Positions 44,605-57,942 of a stretch of 64,000 nucleotides of DNA are shown in pieces. Under the pieces are notes generated by a model that did not search any database, was not told where the DNA came from, and saw only the letters and a list, made by a program, of their open reading frames with translations. The stretch comes from Canna indica. Taxonomy: Eukaryota; Streptophyta; Magnoliopsida; Zingiberales; Cannaceae. The stretch lies in the NCBI GenBank assembly GCA_034359265.1, contig CP136892.1:12944501-13008500 (forward strand), given 5' to 3'. The first letter of the stretch is position 1; every line of letters starts with the position of its first letter. The position numbers and the translations under genes were made by a program.

Positions 44605-47600
44605 CGTAAGATGGTGGGGCGAAACGAAACACCAATCTTGGAGGAAAGATGAGCAAAAGCCGAGCTGGAGAGAGACTTAGTCAAAACATCAGCCAATTAG
44701 TCTTGAGACGAGACATGAGCAACACGGAGAATTTTTTTGTTAAACTTTAGTGCAAACAAAGTGATAGTCTAACTCAATGTGCTTCATCCTGGAATGGAAG
44801 ACAAGATTAGCACAACAGTAGGTAGCTCTGGCATTATCACAATAGATGACCAGCTAATCGAGAGGAGAGGGAAGCTCGAAGCTCATGCAAGAAGTTCACT
44901 AACCAGCATGTTTCAACAACAGTGTTGGCAACATCATGATACCCAGCTTCGGCCAAAGAGCGAGAGATTGAATGCTGCTTTTTAGAAGGCCGAGAAATAC
45001 GATTCTGGCCGAGAAAACAAACATATGTACCAGTGGAAATACGATCGTCATGATGTCCAACCAAAGAAGTCATTTCAGAGCTTGCCAATGGTTCATGGTT
45101 GGACGAGATATGAACTGAGAAAGCTTGTTTACTACAAAAGTGATGTTTGGCCTTATAAATTGTAAATATTGAGGCTTGCGAACGAGAGTCCTGTAGGTTT
45201 TAACATAATCAATTAGATCACTATCATCAGTAGATAGGAATCGCCTTGGCATTAGACATTTCAGCATACTCAAGAATATATTGGATATATTTGTGTTATG
45301 AGAGAAATAGATCAGAAACGAATCTAGTAATCTTAACACCAAAAGTATAATGTAGGTCACCAAGATCTTTAGTTGAAAAATGAGCAACAAATTGAGAGAT
45401 AATTGATGAAAGAGCATTAGAATCACTCCCAGTAGTAGATTGATGAAGAGTGAAGAGACAATAATCAGAGTGAGAGCATCGAAATTCAATGAAAATTAAG
45501 TACTACTTTAGCTCAGTATACCATGCCCGGGGTACTTGTTTAAGGTCATACATTGCCTTGTGAAGCTTGCAAACATATGAGGGATTTTTAGAGATCAGGT
45601 GGTTGAGCCATGTACACATTCTCTTTAAGTTTGCCATGTAAGAAGACATTATTAACGTCAACTTGTCGTATAGGTCAATTGTAACTAACTGTAAGGGAAA
45701 GAACAACACGGACAATTGTGTGTTTAGCAATATGTGAAAAAATAAGTATAATCAACTCCAAGCCTCTAGTGAAATCCCTTTGCAACAAGTCTAGCCTTGT
45801 ACTTACCAATAGAACAATTAGGATTATATTAATCATAAAAACACACTCGCAACCAACAACATTATATATATGATAATTTAGGAGGTATCAATAACCATGT
45901 TTGTTGAAAATTGAGAGAATTTATCTCTTCAAGCATAGCAGCATGCCACTATGGATATTTGAGTGCTTGAGCCATCGTACAAGGAACTTTGACACAATCA
46001 GCTTAAGGTAAAATTTTAGCCTTGGGATTATGGTTTGGCAGTTGGGGTGGGAAAGGAGTAGTGACAGGTATAGTAGCAACAACCTAAATATATCATGAAC
46101 TATACACTTTGTCTCATTTGTGGTCAATTTTAAAATATTACCAAATTGTATCACAAATTTTGATATTTGTCTCAATTATATCCTCCCGTCAACTCTCCGT
46201 CAGCAGCATCGTTAAGATGATGACATGACACTTTGACGTAGATTAAAATAATATTTTTATTTAAAAAAATATAAAAATTCACTTTAATTTATATTAAATA
46301 ATATAAAATAATATAAAATAATATTTTTTTATTATTTTATATTAAAGAATCACTCCGAGCCATGTCGGGAGTGAACATGAAGTAATTTTTTAATATAAAA
46401 TATAAAATATTATTTTATATTATTTAATATAATTTGACATAATTTTTTATATTTTTTAAATATAAATATTTTTTTAATCCACGTCAGTGCGCCACATCAT
46501 CGTCTTAACGGTGCTGCTGACGGAGAGTTGACGGAAGGATGTAATTGAGATAAATATCAAAGTTCAGGATATAATTTTATAATATTATGAAATTAACCAC
46601 AAATGAGACAATGTGCATAGTTCAGAATATATTTAGGTAATTACCCTATGTTGTATTGGCTTGAAAATTTATTTTCCGAAGTGGGTAATCACGTGGTGGA
46701 TCGGTTTAATAGGCAAAGGTGAAGAGGGTAATGGAGAAGAGAGAGAGGGAGAAGAAGATAATAGAGGGGAGGAGGTGTTACCTGACAACATGTTGAGAGG
46801 ATTCTCAGACATGGCTGATGAAGAGGTTGATGCCGATGATACGTCTTGGGTAGGAGAAGCACCTGGTGAGTCTCTAATTGGCTCAAATGGAGAGGTGGTT
46901 GATGGAGCTGACAAGGAGGGGGTAAATGGGATCTGAAAATGGAAAGAGATCCAACTAGATAATGACTCTTGGCTCGACAGTGGGGCTTGGTTTTCAAGGG
47001 GGCACTGAGGAAATCCAGTTTCAACAAAGTCAACATGACGAGTGATATAGATTTGGGATGTTTTGGAGTCAAAGCATCAATACACACATTGATATGGTGA
47101 GTAGCCAAGAAAGACGCATGGTGTTGACCGAGGCTATAATTTATGAGAGGAATAAGGACAAAACCAAGGATATCATAGACAACCAAATATTCTCACCTTT
47201 TTATAATTTGGTAAAGAGTCATAAAGACACATGTAAGATAATCACTATTGAGTATAAAAGTGGGCATTCTATTGATTCGATAGGTTGCTGCAAGGAAAAG
47301 CATAAGACCAGAATTTAAGAGGTAAATGGGCAGTACGAAGGAGTGTCAAACCGGTCTCTACAATATGGTGATGTCATCTCTCGATAGTGGCATTATGTTA
47401 TGGTGTATATGGAGGCGTAAGAAAATGAGAAATGTCATGGGATTCAAAGAAGGATTTGAATTTAAGAAACTCGCCTCCATTGCCAGAGTAAAAGGAGATA
47501 GTTAGGGTTTGAAAGAATTTTTCTGGCAACCTCAGATATTCGTTTCAGAGGATATAGCCAAATATATTTAGTATAATGATTAACAAAAATAAGGTAAATA

Positions 47601-48900
47601 ATTAAAGACATCAATAGATGAAATAGGAGAGACACCCCAAATATCATAATAAATAAATTGCAGTGGTTTGGTACTCTTTATTGATGATTTGGAAAATGAA
47701 AATTTGTGCATTTTATTGCACTTACAAGAGCCACAAACAAATCATTTAGTTTTATCAAGTCAATGTAAATGTAAATTCTTGAGAACAAATTGAAGAATTT
47801 AGATAGTAGGATGATCGAGACATTGATGCTAATTCAGAGTAGATATTGTGAGACTATTGAGGGTTGTTGGCAGATTTGGCTAGGAGAGAGAAGCTTGGGC
47901 CGGCCATTCAAAGACACCATCCTTTTGTTTCCCTTCCACTAAATATGCCCCTGTGCAGAAGTCCTTCACAACAAACCAATAAGGTGAGAATTCAACCAAA
48001 ATGTTGTTAGTAAAATACAATTTATAAACAAAAATAAGATTTTTTCTTCGTGGAAGGACAATAGAGAACATCATTTAAAAGTAAAGAGGAGGAATAAGAG
48101 GGAAGAGAGGTGGGGAGCCTGTATGGGTTATGGACAAACTTTTACCATCACCAATCATGAGGTCCTTAATATCGTCATAATCTTAATGGAGAGCCAAATT
48201 CTGAAGATCATTAGTGACATGGAGGGAAGCACTCGAGTCAACTAACTAATTGGGAGAGTCTCCATTATTTTTAGCAGCAAAATTGGCTCTTGGAAGATTC
48301 GAAGACCGTGGAGTAGATGAAGAGGAGCTTGAGGAGGGCGACACAACCAAGGAAAGACAACAAGAAGACGATGACATTGCTTGACTACATGGCCGGATTT
48401 GTCACAATATTGAGAAACAACCCGTCGTCTGTTGTTGGAGTTGGTGAAATTTCGGCCACCATTATTGGTCTGTTGATTTGGCCCAAAGTTGGAGGAGATT
48501 GGGCGTAAGTAAGAGCATTACTATTGGCGTCCACTCCTATTATTAGTATTGACGGATGACTTATTGGAAAAGTTAACGGTTATCGGAATGGAAGAAGAGC
48601 CAACCTTGCGTTGAAGAAAAGCCTCATGATTAAAGAGTTTTTTATGTAGTTTGGCAAAATAGACAATAGTTTCCCTTGCACGAAGAGCAGATGCAAGATT
48701 GTTGTATTCATTATGAAGGCCATGAAGCGCATGGAGACAATATCACCAGTTTTGAGAGGATCACCGACAATGGCTAGTTGATCAGACAAAGTCTTGATTT
48801 GTTGGAGATACTGATAGAGTGGTTGACTACCTTTGTTTATGGTAGTCAAAGATTCACAAACGTTCACAAATATTCACAAAGGTTCAAACATGAGCATGAG
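44605..48900 (-). pseudogene. Copia gag-pol relic
   Basis: Pieces in order on the minus strand. Gag has MNVCESLTTINKGSQPLYQYL and a zinc knuckle CDKSGHVVKQC near 48400. The protease segment LVDSSASLHVTNDLQNL is near 48220. Integrase has YYLIF-like and HYTKYIWLYPLKR near 47600. Reverse transcriptase includes SYVCKLHKAMYDLKQVPRAW near 45570 and NKLSQFISRPTMNHWQALK near 45090. The RNase H end KHIELDYHF is near 44770. Numerous stops and shifts make it non-functional. The Mutator MITE at 46083-46637 interrupts it. Confidence 0.8.
46083..46637. mobile_element. Mutator-like MITE with long inverted ends
   Basis: The left arm begins CCTAAATATATCATGAACTA and the right arm ends in its inverted form. 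The two arms pair over about 200 bp (shared TTTGTCTCATTTGTGG, CCGTCAACTCTCCGTCAGCAG). There is no coding sequence. A 9-bp target duplication is not clear. Confidence 0.75.
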
Positions 48901-49055
48901 ATGATGTTGCATACATATCTTTAACCTGAGTTCGAACTTCATAAGAAGTTTTGGTAGAAATCAAGACCAGTATAATGTCAGGTAACAAAGATGCGATGAG
49001 TGCACTCCGAATGTGTTGGTCTTGTCATTTCTAGAAAAGAAGATCATTGTGTATG

Positions 49056-51047
49056 CACTACAACACAACCGGTAGAGACATAAAATCAGAGATAAATTAG
49101 ATTTTAATTTCTAAATCTTCACATTTAGAAACTAGCATACATAAAATTTGTTCTAAATTAGCCTATAAAGATATATAGAAATAACAATAACAATCACTTA
49201 ATTGATTTGACTCTAAGCTATAGAAATAGCAGCAATAACGTCACTTAATTGATCTGATTCTTAAGCTATTTCTATAGATATTTAAAGGCTAATTTGGAAC
49301 TGTTGGTTTATGGTTTTCTACCTTGGTTTTAATCTCGGTTTTGATGATAACAAACATGGAACTAATGTTTCATTGAGAAATTCTTTCAGGTTTCATATCG
49401 ATTAAGCGCTCGACGTCCTCGATCGAAAATATCAGAGAAATCAAAAAATCAGAAGGACGTTGGTCGACGCGCTCGGATTCGTCGGGAAGATAGAGTCTAG
49501 GTTTAGAGAGTCTAGTTTATATTGTAAATCCTCATGATGATACATAAGATCCCAAAAACCAACTCTGAATCCCAAAACATGAAAATCTAAAAACTGCTCT
49601 AAAATTCACTAAGCCTAGGGAGCTCCTTAGAGGGCTATATGACCTAGATATTTTTCTAACAAAAAAAATAGCGATAATTGTTCCTTGGATAGAAATTAGA
49701 TAACAATGTATTTTTTAAAAAAAATTGGAAGCCTTTAGCCAACCCTTATTTGACTCGAGAAATTAGAAAATTTTCGTTTTTCGAAAATTTGTATTAGAAC
49801 CCAAAAACTACATTATATAAGTAGACTTAGCGAAGACGAAACCAAAAACAAGCAAACAAGCAAAGAAAACCAAGCAAACTAGTAGTCTGCCCAGTTTTGG
49901 TCGACCGGTCGATCGATCGAAGTGTGCCAAAAACTGGCAGTGCTTGCTTCGGTCGATCGAGCGATCGATCGGATAGTAGAGGAGTTGAAGCGCGATTAAG
50001 TCGGTCGACCATCCGGTCGATCGAATAGAGTGGCAGAAGCGCAGAAAGCCAACGGTCGCTGGGCAGTCGATCGGTCAGTCGACTAGCGATCGATCGACAA
50101 TCGATCAAATGACGAAAAACGACTAGATTTCGTGTTGTTGAGCGCTGCTTCACCCGAGCATTCCTCTTAGCTCTATATATACCCATGCCTAAGCCTTCCT
50201 TTGATACTTTTGATCACTTCTACACTTCATTGAGCCATCCTTGATTAATTCTAAGCTTGATTGTGCACAATTCTTGAAATCCCTAGCTTTGATATCTCAA
50301 CTTCTTGGGTAAGCCTTAACTTCATTTATTCACCATCAAAGGCATCAAGAAGAAGCTAGGAAACTTTGTTTGGGGCTAAGTACTTCATTGTTTGATTTAT
50401 TGCTCCATTTATTATTATATTTTATTGTTTATTTTATTGTATTTGAGCTTATAAGAAGACCTAATGTTAGGTCTTGTGTGTAAGTGGTTACCTTGGTGTA
50501 GAAGGTTTAAAGCCACTTGTGTAAACATAGTTTACTAGGATTAGTGGAGTTGTCCCTTAGGGTTGAGGTGGAAGAGTGCACTCGGTAAGAAGGCGGAGAC
50601 TTCCGGGTGTGGAAGTGCCTTAGGTTGAGAGTGAGACTCTTCGGGTCAAAGTCCTCTATGTAAGGGAAATAAGATAATCTAGTAAAACTAAGTTTGAAAA
50701 TCCTAAGCGGTGTGCTTAGGTAGTGGAGTAGACATTGAGGTCGAACCACTATAAATACTTGTGTTAACATTGATATATTATTTTGTATTAATTGTTTTAT
50801 CATTTATCGCTTCCGTATTTAGTCATTTAATCGTGAATTGCCCAAGTAATATAAGAAATAATTAAAATCAAAATTAGGCGAATCGATTAGTAAACACACT
50901 ATTCAACCCCCCTCTAGTGTGGCCATTTCACCAAACAAGAACAAATTTGTATATATTAGTTTTTAAATGTAAAGATTTAGAAACAAAAATCTAAATTGTC
51001 TCTAATTTTGTGTCTCTATAGGTTGATTATGTTGTAATGATGCAGTG
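49056..51047. mobile_element. CACTA-type MITE, split by a solo LTR
   Basis: The left end is CACTACAACACAACC and the right end CAGTG, with ATG directly flanking both sides (49053-49055, 51048-51050), the 3-bp duplication of CACTA elements. Without the LTR it is about 355 bp. The arms are inverted repeats (TAGAGACA, TTTCTAAATCTT). Confidence 0.8.
49301..50937 (+). mobile_element. Solo LTR of the family seen at 59859
   Basis: It starts TGTTGG and ends CCAAACA, and is collinear with the LTR at 59859-61440 throughout. There is no internal retrotransposon sequence on either side. Flanks GGAAC and AGAAC match at four of five bases, fitting a 5-bp target duplication. A stretch at 49890-50110 is packed with GGTCGACC and CGATCGAT palindromes. 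Confidence 0.88.
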
Positions 51048-51510
51048 ATGCAAGAAAAAATAATTTGAGGGTGTGAGTTTAAGTGGATCTTGGGCAGCGA
51101 CATCGATGGAGAGGAGTTGAGTAATGGAGGTGGAGGCAGAAAATATGGGAATAAGAATGGAGGAGGAAAGTTTTGTTATTTTTGAAAGGACTAACAACGA
51201 TTGAGAGGCAGTGGAATTTAACCGAGGACGAGTGGGTAAGAGCTCAGGTTGATCACCTTCTGCCATGGTTACCGGTAGCGGTTAGGGAAAGAAGGAGATT
51301 GTGTCGTGAGGCGTTTTTGCTTTGATACCATAAAGGAATTAAAAGAATATAGTAATCTTATACATTTTATTGCTGGTAAGAGGGTATATTTATACAAGGG
51401 AGAGCCTTAGAGAGGTTAGGAAACTAATCAATAAGAATAATTATAATCCAATAAAAATGAGAAAAGATATATAGTTATCCTAATAGAGATTAGGAAACTA
51501 AATCGTTTAT

Positions 51511-52861
51511 TGGTTACCTAGTGCTGAAACACAAATCTTATTTTATCTCTCCCTTCTCAATTTTTTCTACTTCCTCGATGTTTTCTTCTATAAGCGCTTG
51601 AGGTTGAAATGAACAAGCTTCCTCTTTTTTTTCTTCATCTCCGACTACTTTATTTATTTATTTTTTTGGAAAAGAACACTTCTATTGATCATAAGGGTGA
51701 TAAATACAAGTCAAGGGGAGAGACATAATTTACTTATTCTAAAATGAATTTTTTTCCTCTCCGATCCCAAGTCGAACTGTCGAACCATGGATCGATATTT
51801 TTTCTTTATTTTAAAATTATTCATCCTCCTTTTATATCCTTCTCCATTTCTAATATTTTTCTCCAACAATACGCTCTTACTTGTTGAGGTTTTTATCAAA
51901 GCCGACCAAGTTGCCGGGGAGCAATGAGAGCAACCTACACTGGACCTTGATATTTGATTCAACATTATTTGAGGTTATAATAGATAATATTGTTAATATA
52001 TATTTCTTTCTCTATATAATATCGATGCTTCTTGCGCACTATAATATAAGCATTTTAGCTTAAAATTTGTTGCATGATTTCTTTTTTAGCACCATGTTTA
52101 GTAGGTTTTTTAAAATTTTATTTCTTTCTCTACCGTAAATGTTAGACAAAGCTAATTAACATATAATATAATAAGTAGTCATCCATCTATATTTTAACTA
52201 TGTAAAACAATAATTGTGCTTTTTGTTTTCATTTTCGTTTTTGCCCAAACCATAAAAATATATTTGGAAACGGTTTCACGAAAACACCAACGACACCGAA
52301 TCTTCCAAGTGAAATCGTGGTGGCATTTTTACAATTTCACACAACACGAATGGTGCTTTCAAGGCATCGAAAATATATTTTCATTGATTTTATTGCTTTC
52401 ATCACAATGAAAATGACATTGTTCCGTTAACCAAATGAGTTTTTAGAAAACCAAAAAGCATCTACAATATTCAAACCAAATGAGTTGATCCCAACTAAAT
52501 GTTGTCCAAACTCGATTTAAATGAGGTGGGTAGTTCAAATATTTGATTAAAAATTCGACTTGTTGTCGTACTTATTATACTACCATATTCTTTAGTTTTC
52601 AAATATTGCTATATTAGTTGGTATTTAAATTTTAATATTTAAGAAAATATCTTTTGACCAATTTTAATTATTTATTAATTTAAATATAATGGAATTGTAT
52701 TAACTAAGTATTTTAAATTATTTATTAATTTTTGACAATTAAAATGTATGATTTGCAAAAAAAATGTATCCATATCATAGACATATAATTAATGACATGG
52801 TGATATTTTATACTAAAATATTTAAATCTAACCACCAATTAGGAAGGGGTTAGTAGTAATT
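51511..52861. other. Unassigned intergenic region
   Basis: T-rich and AT-rich, no gene. A segment near 51665-51740 (TTGATCATAAGGGTGATAAATAC) resembles the 3-prime end of a LINE. Nothing else is supported. Confidence 0.4.
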
Positions 52862-53020
52862 AGGGGTGGAAATAGGTCAGACAGCCTGCCAAGGGCATGT
52901 GGTCTGGCCTATTTAAAAAAATCAGGCTCTGGCATTGAAATAAGCATATTTTTCTTATCAGGCCAGTTCCATGCTCAATTTAAAGCCTATTAAGCTTGAC
53001 AGACAGGTCTGGGCTTGTTA
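52862..53020. mobile_element. Short hAT MITE relic
   Basis: It begins TAGGGGTGGAAATAGGTCAG and carries GGTCTGGCCTATTT and, inverted, AGACAGGTCTGGGCTTG. This is a typical plant hAT MITE composition. The right end is unclear. Confidence 0.5.
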
Positions 53021-53039
53021 AGATTGTGTATATATAAAT

Positions 53040-55763
53040 ATATAATATTATGGTAAATTACACGAAGCACCTCTCGACTATAGTCATTGTGCGCAAAGAC
53101 TACCTAAACTACCAAGAGTGCACGGAGCCCCAATCGACTACACTTTTTGTTCTAAAAGCCCCTATCCGTTAGCCCGCCCGTTAGTCACTTAACGGTAAAA
53201 GTCACTCATGCACAAAACTCCACTCCGACCCCTTCGACTCCCCACCCCAGCGACATTGGCGACCATGACGATTGAACCCTAATTGTCCAAATCAAGAGCC
53301 AAACGCCGAACTTTTCAATCAGCAAGGAACCCTAATCGTCCACAGAAGGAAGACACCAGGGATCCAGTTGGCGGAACATGGCGAATATGAACACTGCGTA
53401 AGTTTTAGGGCTTCTTTCAATTTTAGATTAGCTTTGAGATTATCACATCAGATATCCAGTTTAGGGCATTGAGATTAGTTTACTTTCATTATTTAGTGCA
53501 TTGAGATTATGACATTTTTACTGCATTGTTTCGAGATTGCTTTACTGGTGTATTTTTTATAGTTTACTACATTGTTTACTGTATTGTTTAGGGCATTATT
53601 TACTGCATCAATTTAGTACTTGTTAACTTCAATTTTAAATAGTTTAGTTTAGTTTACTGATAGTAAGATATTGTTTCATTGTTAACTTCAGTGCAAAAGA
53701 TAATGTGAGGTTACTGCATTGTTCTTTATTGTCAGTGCTTTTTGTTTCATGTTCTTGGTATGATACTGTATTGTCACATGGGTGGGACCAATACAACTTT
53801 GTATTTTTCAGGTTTTACCCCATTCCAGAGGGGACAATTCCCTTGAACTTGTACATGGGTGGGGAGATTGTTTTGAGGCCAAAGCCTCAATATAAAGATG
53901 GGAAAACCAAAAAATTATGGTATGATCCTGATTTATTATCCACCACATACCTTGCAAGAGATGTGGAGAAAGTTCATGGCTACCCAAATGCAACACATTT
54001 CAGGTGGAAGTTTGGGGATGAGTCTTTTGATGTACTTAGATATTTCTTAGGTGATAAGGATGTTTTGACTATGCTGAAAGGACTACATGGGAACAACAAT
54101 AGAAGATTGGATAATTCTATACAACATAGGGTTGATGACCTCATTACTGTACCCCAGACTCAGGAACCACCTAATACTGTACCCCTGGATCAGGAACCAC
54201 CACAGGCAACATAAGCAGCATAGGCACCACAGGCAACACCTGCAACACAGGCAACACCTGCAACACAAGCAAGCACACAGGTTGAGAGTTCATCTAAAAA
54301 AGGAATAAAATAACTAGAGGATTGAGCAAGAAGTTAGTTAAGATCCTAAGGAAGGGTATGAAGATTAAGATGGCAGTGAATTGAAAAAGCCACAAAAAAG
54401 GAAGGAACCTGCACAAAGTGAAGAAGAAGTGAACCTAGATGGTTGTGACTTCCCTGACAATGAAGATGATATTCCTGATATATTCTTTGATCATAATTCC
54501 ACATAGGTTGAAGAATAAGTTAATGACATGTTCAATGATAAGAAAGAGATTGTGAATGACAGAAAAAAGGAACCAAGTGATGAGAGTGAATATGAACCAA
54601 GTGATCACTTGGATACTGCTAGTGAGAGTGAGAATGGGCAGGGAAATAAAAAGAAAAGGAAGAAGCAAAAGTGGCCAACTTTCAATGAGAAGACAGATTT
54701 TCATGAAAGGGTTGAACTGACAGTGGGAATGTGTTTCAATGATTTTAAAGTGTGCAGATGAGCACTCAAAAAATATGCAGTACAAAGAGGGATTGATTTT
54801 GTATTCATCAAGAATGAAAAGAAGGATAACCATTGCATGCAAGAGGGGTTGTGGATGGAAGGTTCATGCATCCCCCTCCCATAAGAATGTGGCTTTTCAA
54901 ATCAAGACATGGAAAAATATGGAACACAAGAATTGTGGATGAGAATTTAAAAATACAAAGGTTGATTCAAATTGGTTAGTAGAGAAGTATTTGGAGCATA
55001 TTAGAGACCAACCTCATTGGGATAATAAAGCTTTTCAAAATCAGGTGCACAAGAATTATAAAGTGACTATGTCTGGATACCAGTGTTATAGGGCAAAGCA
55101 AAAGACAATGTTGAAGCTACAAGGAAAGACAGCTGAACAATTTACAAAGTTATGGGATTATAGTGCAACTGTAAAGAAGTGCAATCCTGACAGTAATTGC
55201 AATGTAGATCTCAACAATGGCTTGTTTAAGAGATTTTATGTATGCTTAGATGCATTGAAGACTGAGTTCAAAGCTGCTTGTAGGCTCATCATTTGCATAG
55301 ATGGGTATTTTCTAAAGAGGTCTTATCGAGGACAACTGCTGTGTACAATAGCAAAGGATGAGAATGACAATATGTATCCCATTGCATGGGCTGCAGTGGA
55401 GGTTGAGTGTTATGACAATTGGAAGTGGTTCCTGTATTATCTATTTGAAGATATAGGTTCAATTGAAGAGAATGACTAGACTTTCATGTCAGATCAACAA
55501 ATGGTAAGTATTATAGACCAATTCATGTTATGAGGTTCATGTTAAGTGTTTTATTGTTTAGGGGGGTCTTTCGCACACAACTATAGTTTAGTGGGGTCTT
55601 CGCACACAACTATAGTTTAATTGTTATGTGTTTTTATTATTTAATTACCTCTCCAAATATATGTAACAAGGTTTGGAATCAGTGTTGGAGGAGTTAGGGG
55701 CTGATCATAGAATCTGTGTAAGACATTTATATGCCAACTTCAAGAAGAGTCATCATAACAAGA
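53040..55763 (+). mobile_element. Truncated Mutator-like element
   Basis: The 5-prime part (53040-53210, TAAATTACACGAAGCACCTC and following) resembles the terminal region of plant MULEs and precedes a transposase relic. The element is cut at 55763 by a CACTA element. Its right end is not in the window. Confidence 0.6.
53378..55760 (+). pseudogene. MULE transposase (MuDR type), 5-prime two thirds
   Basis: Exon 1 53378-53397 (MANMNT) joins in phase to an exon from 53812 (FYPIPEGTIPLNLYMGGEIV). An acidic/basic linker follows (EYEPSDHLDTASESE, KKKRKKQKW). The MuDR-type DNA-binding zinc domain then reads CFNDFKVCR, ALKKYAVQRGIDFVFIKNEK, CKRGCGWKVHAS and HKNCG. The MULE core begins with LIICIDGYFLKRSYRGQLL, containing the first catalytic Asp, and IAWAAVEVECYDNWKWFL. 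Stops at 54212, 54221, 54759, 54940 and 55477 and a frameshift near 54825 inactivate it. The last trace is CVRHLYANFKKS near 55720. Confidence 0.85.
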
Positions 55764-56270
55764 CACTACTAGAAATATGTTATTCAACAACGACGATCAG
55801 CAACGACCGCTCAAGTTGTTGTAATTGCTAACAGCGTTCTTACGGCCGCTCAGGTCGTTGTAGATGTGATATATCTGGAACGACTTCGTTACGGCCGATC
55901 AGGCCGTTGTAGATGTGATATATCTGGAATGACTTCATTACGGTCGCTCGAGCCGTTGCTAATAAGTGGATGGCGCGAACGCGGCGCGCAAATGAAATAA
56001 CTTATTTGCAACAGCTTACTAAAGGCCGCGACGACCGTTGTTAATGATATTATCACATTAGCAACGACTTATTTACGGCTACTACATCCATCACTCTTTA
56101 ACCGATCGCGCGCTCGCGGCGCGAGAATAAAATACTTATCAGCAAAGGCGTTGCCAAGGCCGCGTAGCCGTTGTTGATGTTCTTACTTATTAGCAACAGC
56201 GTTCTAATGTATGAGTGAGTCATTGCTGATAAGTTTATTTAACTAGACCCTGATCGCCCCCATCCCTTTC

Positions 56271-56443
56271 CTTCTTCTTCTTCTTCTTCTTCTTCTTCTT
56301 CTTCTTCTTCTTCTTCTTCTTCTTCTTCTTCTTCTTCTTCTTCTTCTTCTTCTTCTTCTTCTTCTTCTTCTTCTTCTTCTTCTTCTTCTTCTTCTTCTTC
56401 TTCTTCTTCTTCTTCTTCTTCTTCTTCTTCTTCTTCTTCTTCC
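56271..56443. repeat. CTT microsatellite, about 57 units
   Basis: An uninterrupted CTT/TTC run of about 173 bases inside the 5-prime region of the CACTA element. It is followed by a GC-rich stretch (GCCGACGCCGCCGC). Its length suggests high polymorphism. Confidence 0.98.
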
Positions 56444-57460
56444 TTGCTTCTGCCGACGCCGCCGCTACCGATCTTCGCCCCGCCGTCGTCGCCCGCCGCC
56501 GAACCCTCTCCTATATTAGGGCCGACCGCCCTAGGTTTAGGGTATTCGGCCGACCGTTGGTGATCGGAGCATTATCCAGTGTCCGACATATGTCGGACAC
56601 TGGACGCTGGCGCCGGAGTCCACAAGACTTTGGAGCCGGAACAGTGAGTTAATTAGGGTTTTTTTAAATCCTAATTTTTTATTACTCTAATTAATTAAAT
56701 TTATTTAGATTAAATGTTTAATGTGTAGATTAGATAAATATTTAATATTTTTTCAATGTTAATTTTATTAATGTTTAGATAAATATTTAATATTTTTTTA
56801 GGTTAAATGTTTAATGCATGTTTAGATTAATTAGAATAATTTTATTATTATATCTATTAATTAAGTTTAGTTTAGATTAATTAGATTAATTTTATTGTTA
56901 ATATTTAGATTTAGATTACTTAGAATCGTCCACTTTGGACTCGCACAGGAATCGTCCAATTTGGACTCGTGCCGGATTCGTCCACTGTGGACTCGAACCG
57001 ACATCCACAAATTTAGAAAATAATTATCTATCTGACGAGTTGATATATTTCACGTACGCGTCGGTGAGTCGGATATGATTTAGCAAAACCTTAGGACCCG
57101 TTCGGGGGTTGCATGTTCGTGTAAAAGAAGTAGATAATAGTTTATACGACGTACAACCCTTAAATTGCCCCTGATTAGACAATTTGGGAATATAGTTATT
57201 TGTATTGCACTTTGTTTTTTCTTTTAACGGTTAACTCATTAATTCTTAAATTTTAGCTATTGTATCTCTCTTGTTCTCCGATACGCGCCCAGATGATATG
57301 CGTATTCGGAGAACTATAGGGAGATGCTGCCGAAATTTAGAATGAAGTTAGCGGTTAAAAGAAATACTTAGTGCAATATGAATAACGTGAATCATGAATG
57401 GAATAGGACCATCTCGCCTAAAGGCATTAACTGAAGAAATTATCATTGATTGACAGAATC

Positions 57461-57847
57461 ATGTGGGGCGATCGAAGTTGGATGTACCGACGTCTTGATG
57501 GAGCTTTAATGAATGAGTTTCGATTAGGCGTAACTTACTTCCTAAATTTTGCCTATTCGAATCGAAAATTCGTTAGCGTCGGTGATAAAATTCGATGTTC
57601 GTGTCGCATTTGCTTGAATGAACGATTTTTGGATCGGGAAACTATCACTCTGCATCTGTATAGCAAAGGATTTGGGCCAAAATATTTTCTATGGACTTAT
57701 GACGGGGAGTCACGTGAAGTCGGGACGTCGAGCAATCCTGTCGTTCAGACACATGATGAATCTTCCCCTGCTGGTGTTTCTTCATCCAGTCCATCTAATT
57801 CCTGTAAAACTATGATACTTGATAGTCTTGAGGTCAATTCCAGCTGA
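57461..57847 (+). pseudogene. CACTA transposase-associated domain
   Basis: The frame MWGDRSWMYRRLDGALMNEF, NKF-like FVSVGDKIRCSCRICLN and ITLHLYSKGFGPKYFLWTYD matches the Transpos_assoc domain (PF13963) at the N-terminus of plant CACTA transposases. A Ser/Pro-rich tail ends in a stop at 57845. The main transposase continues in another frame. Confidence 0.85.
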
Positions 57848-57942
57848 ATAATAATGTCGATCGACCAGTTACTGAGACATCAGTGCCACCAGATACTACG
57901 GGTGTTGATATCACAGAAGTATAACATGCGATAGAGATTGAA

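Larger units (their letters stand above)
43641..51510 (-). mobile_element. Decayed Ty1/copia retrotransposon hosting four later insertions
   Basis: Read on the minus strand: a 5-prime LTR (about 51510-51330), primer site TGGTATCAAAGC (51329-51318), gag, protease, integrase, reverse transcriptase and RNase H relics, a purine tract GGGGGCA near 44610, and a 3-prime LTR (about 44604-43641). Both LTRs share GAATATAGTAATCTTA, GTAAGAGGGTATATTTATA and CTAATCAATAAGAATAA. Domain order protease-integrase-RT is that of Ty1/copia. Inside lie a hAT MITE, a Mutator MITE and a CACTA MITE split by a solo LTR. Confidence 0.85.

Noticed and set aside
54083..54268. Cys-rich minus-strand frame (CCRCCLCC)
   Set aside because: Antisense reading of the short Q/A/T repeats (CAACACAGGCA) in the MULE relic, not a metallothionein-like gene.
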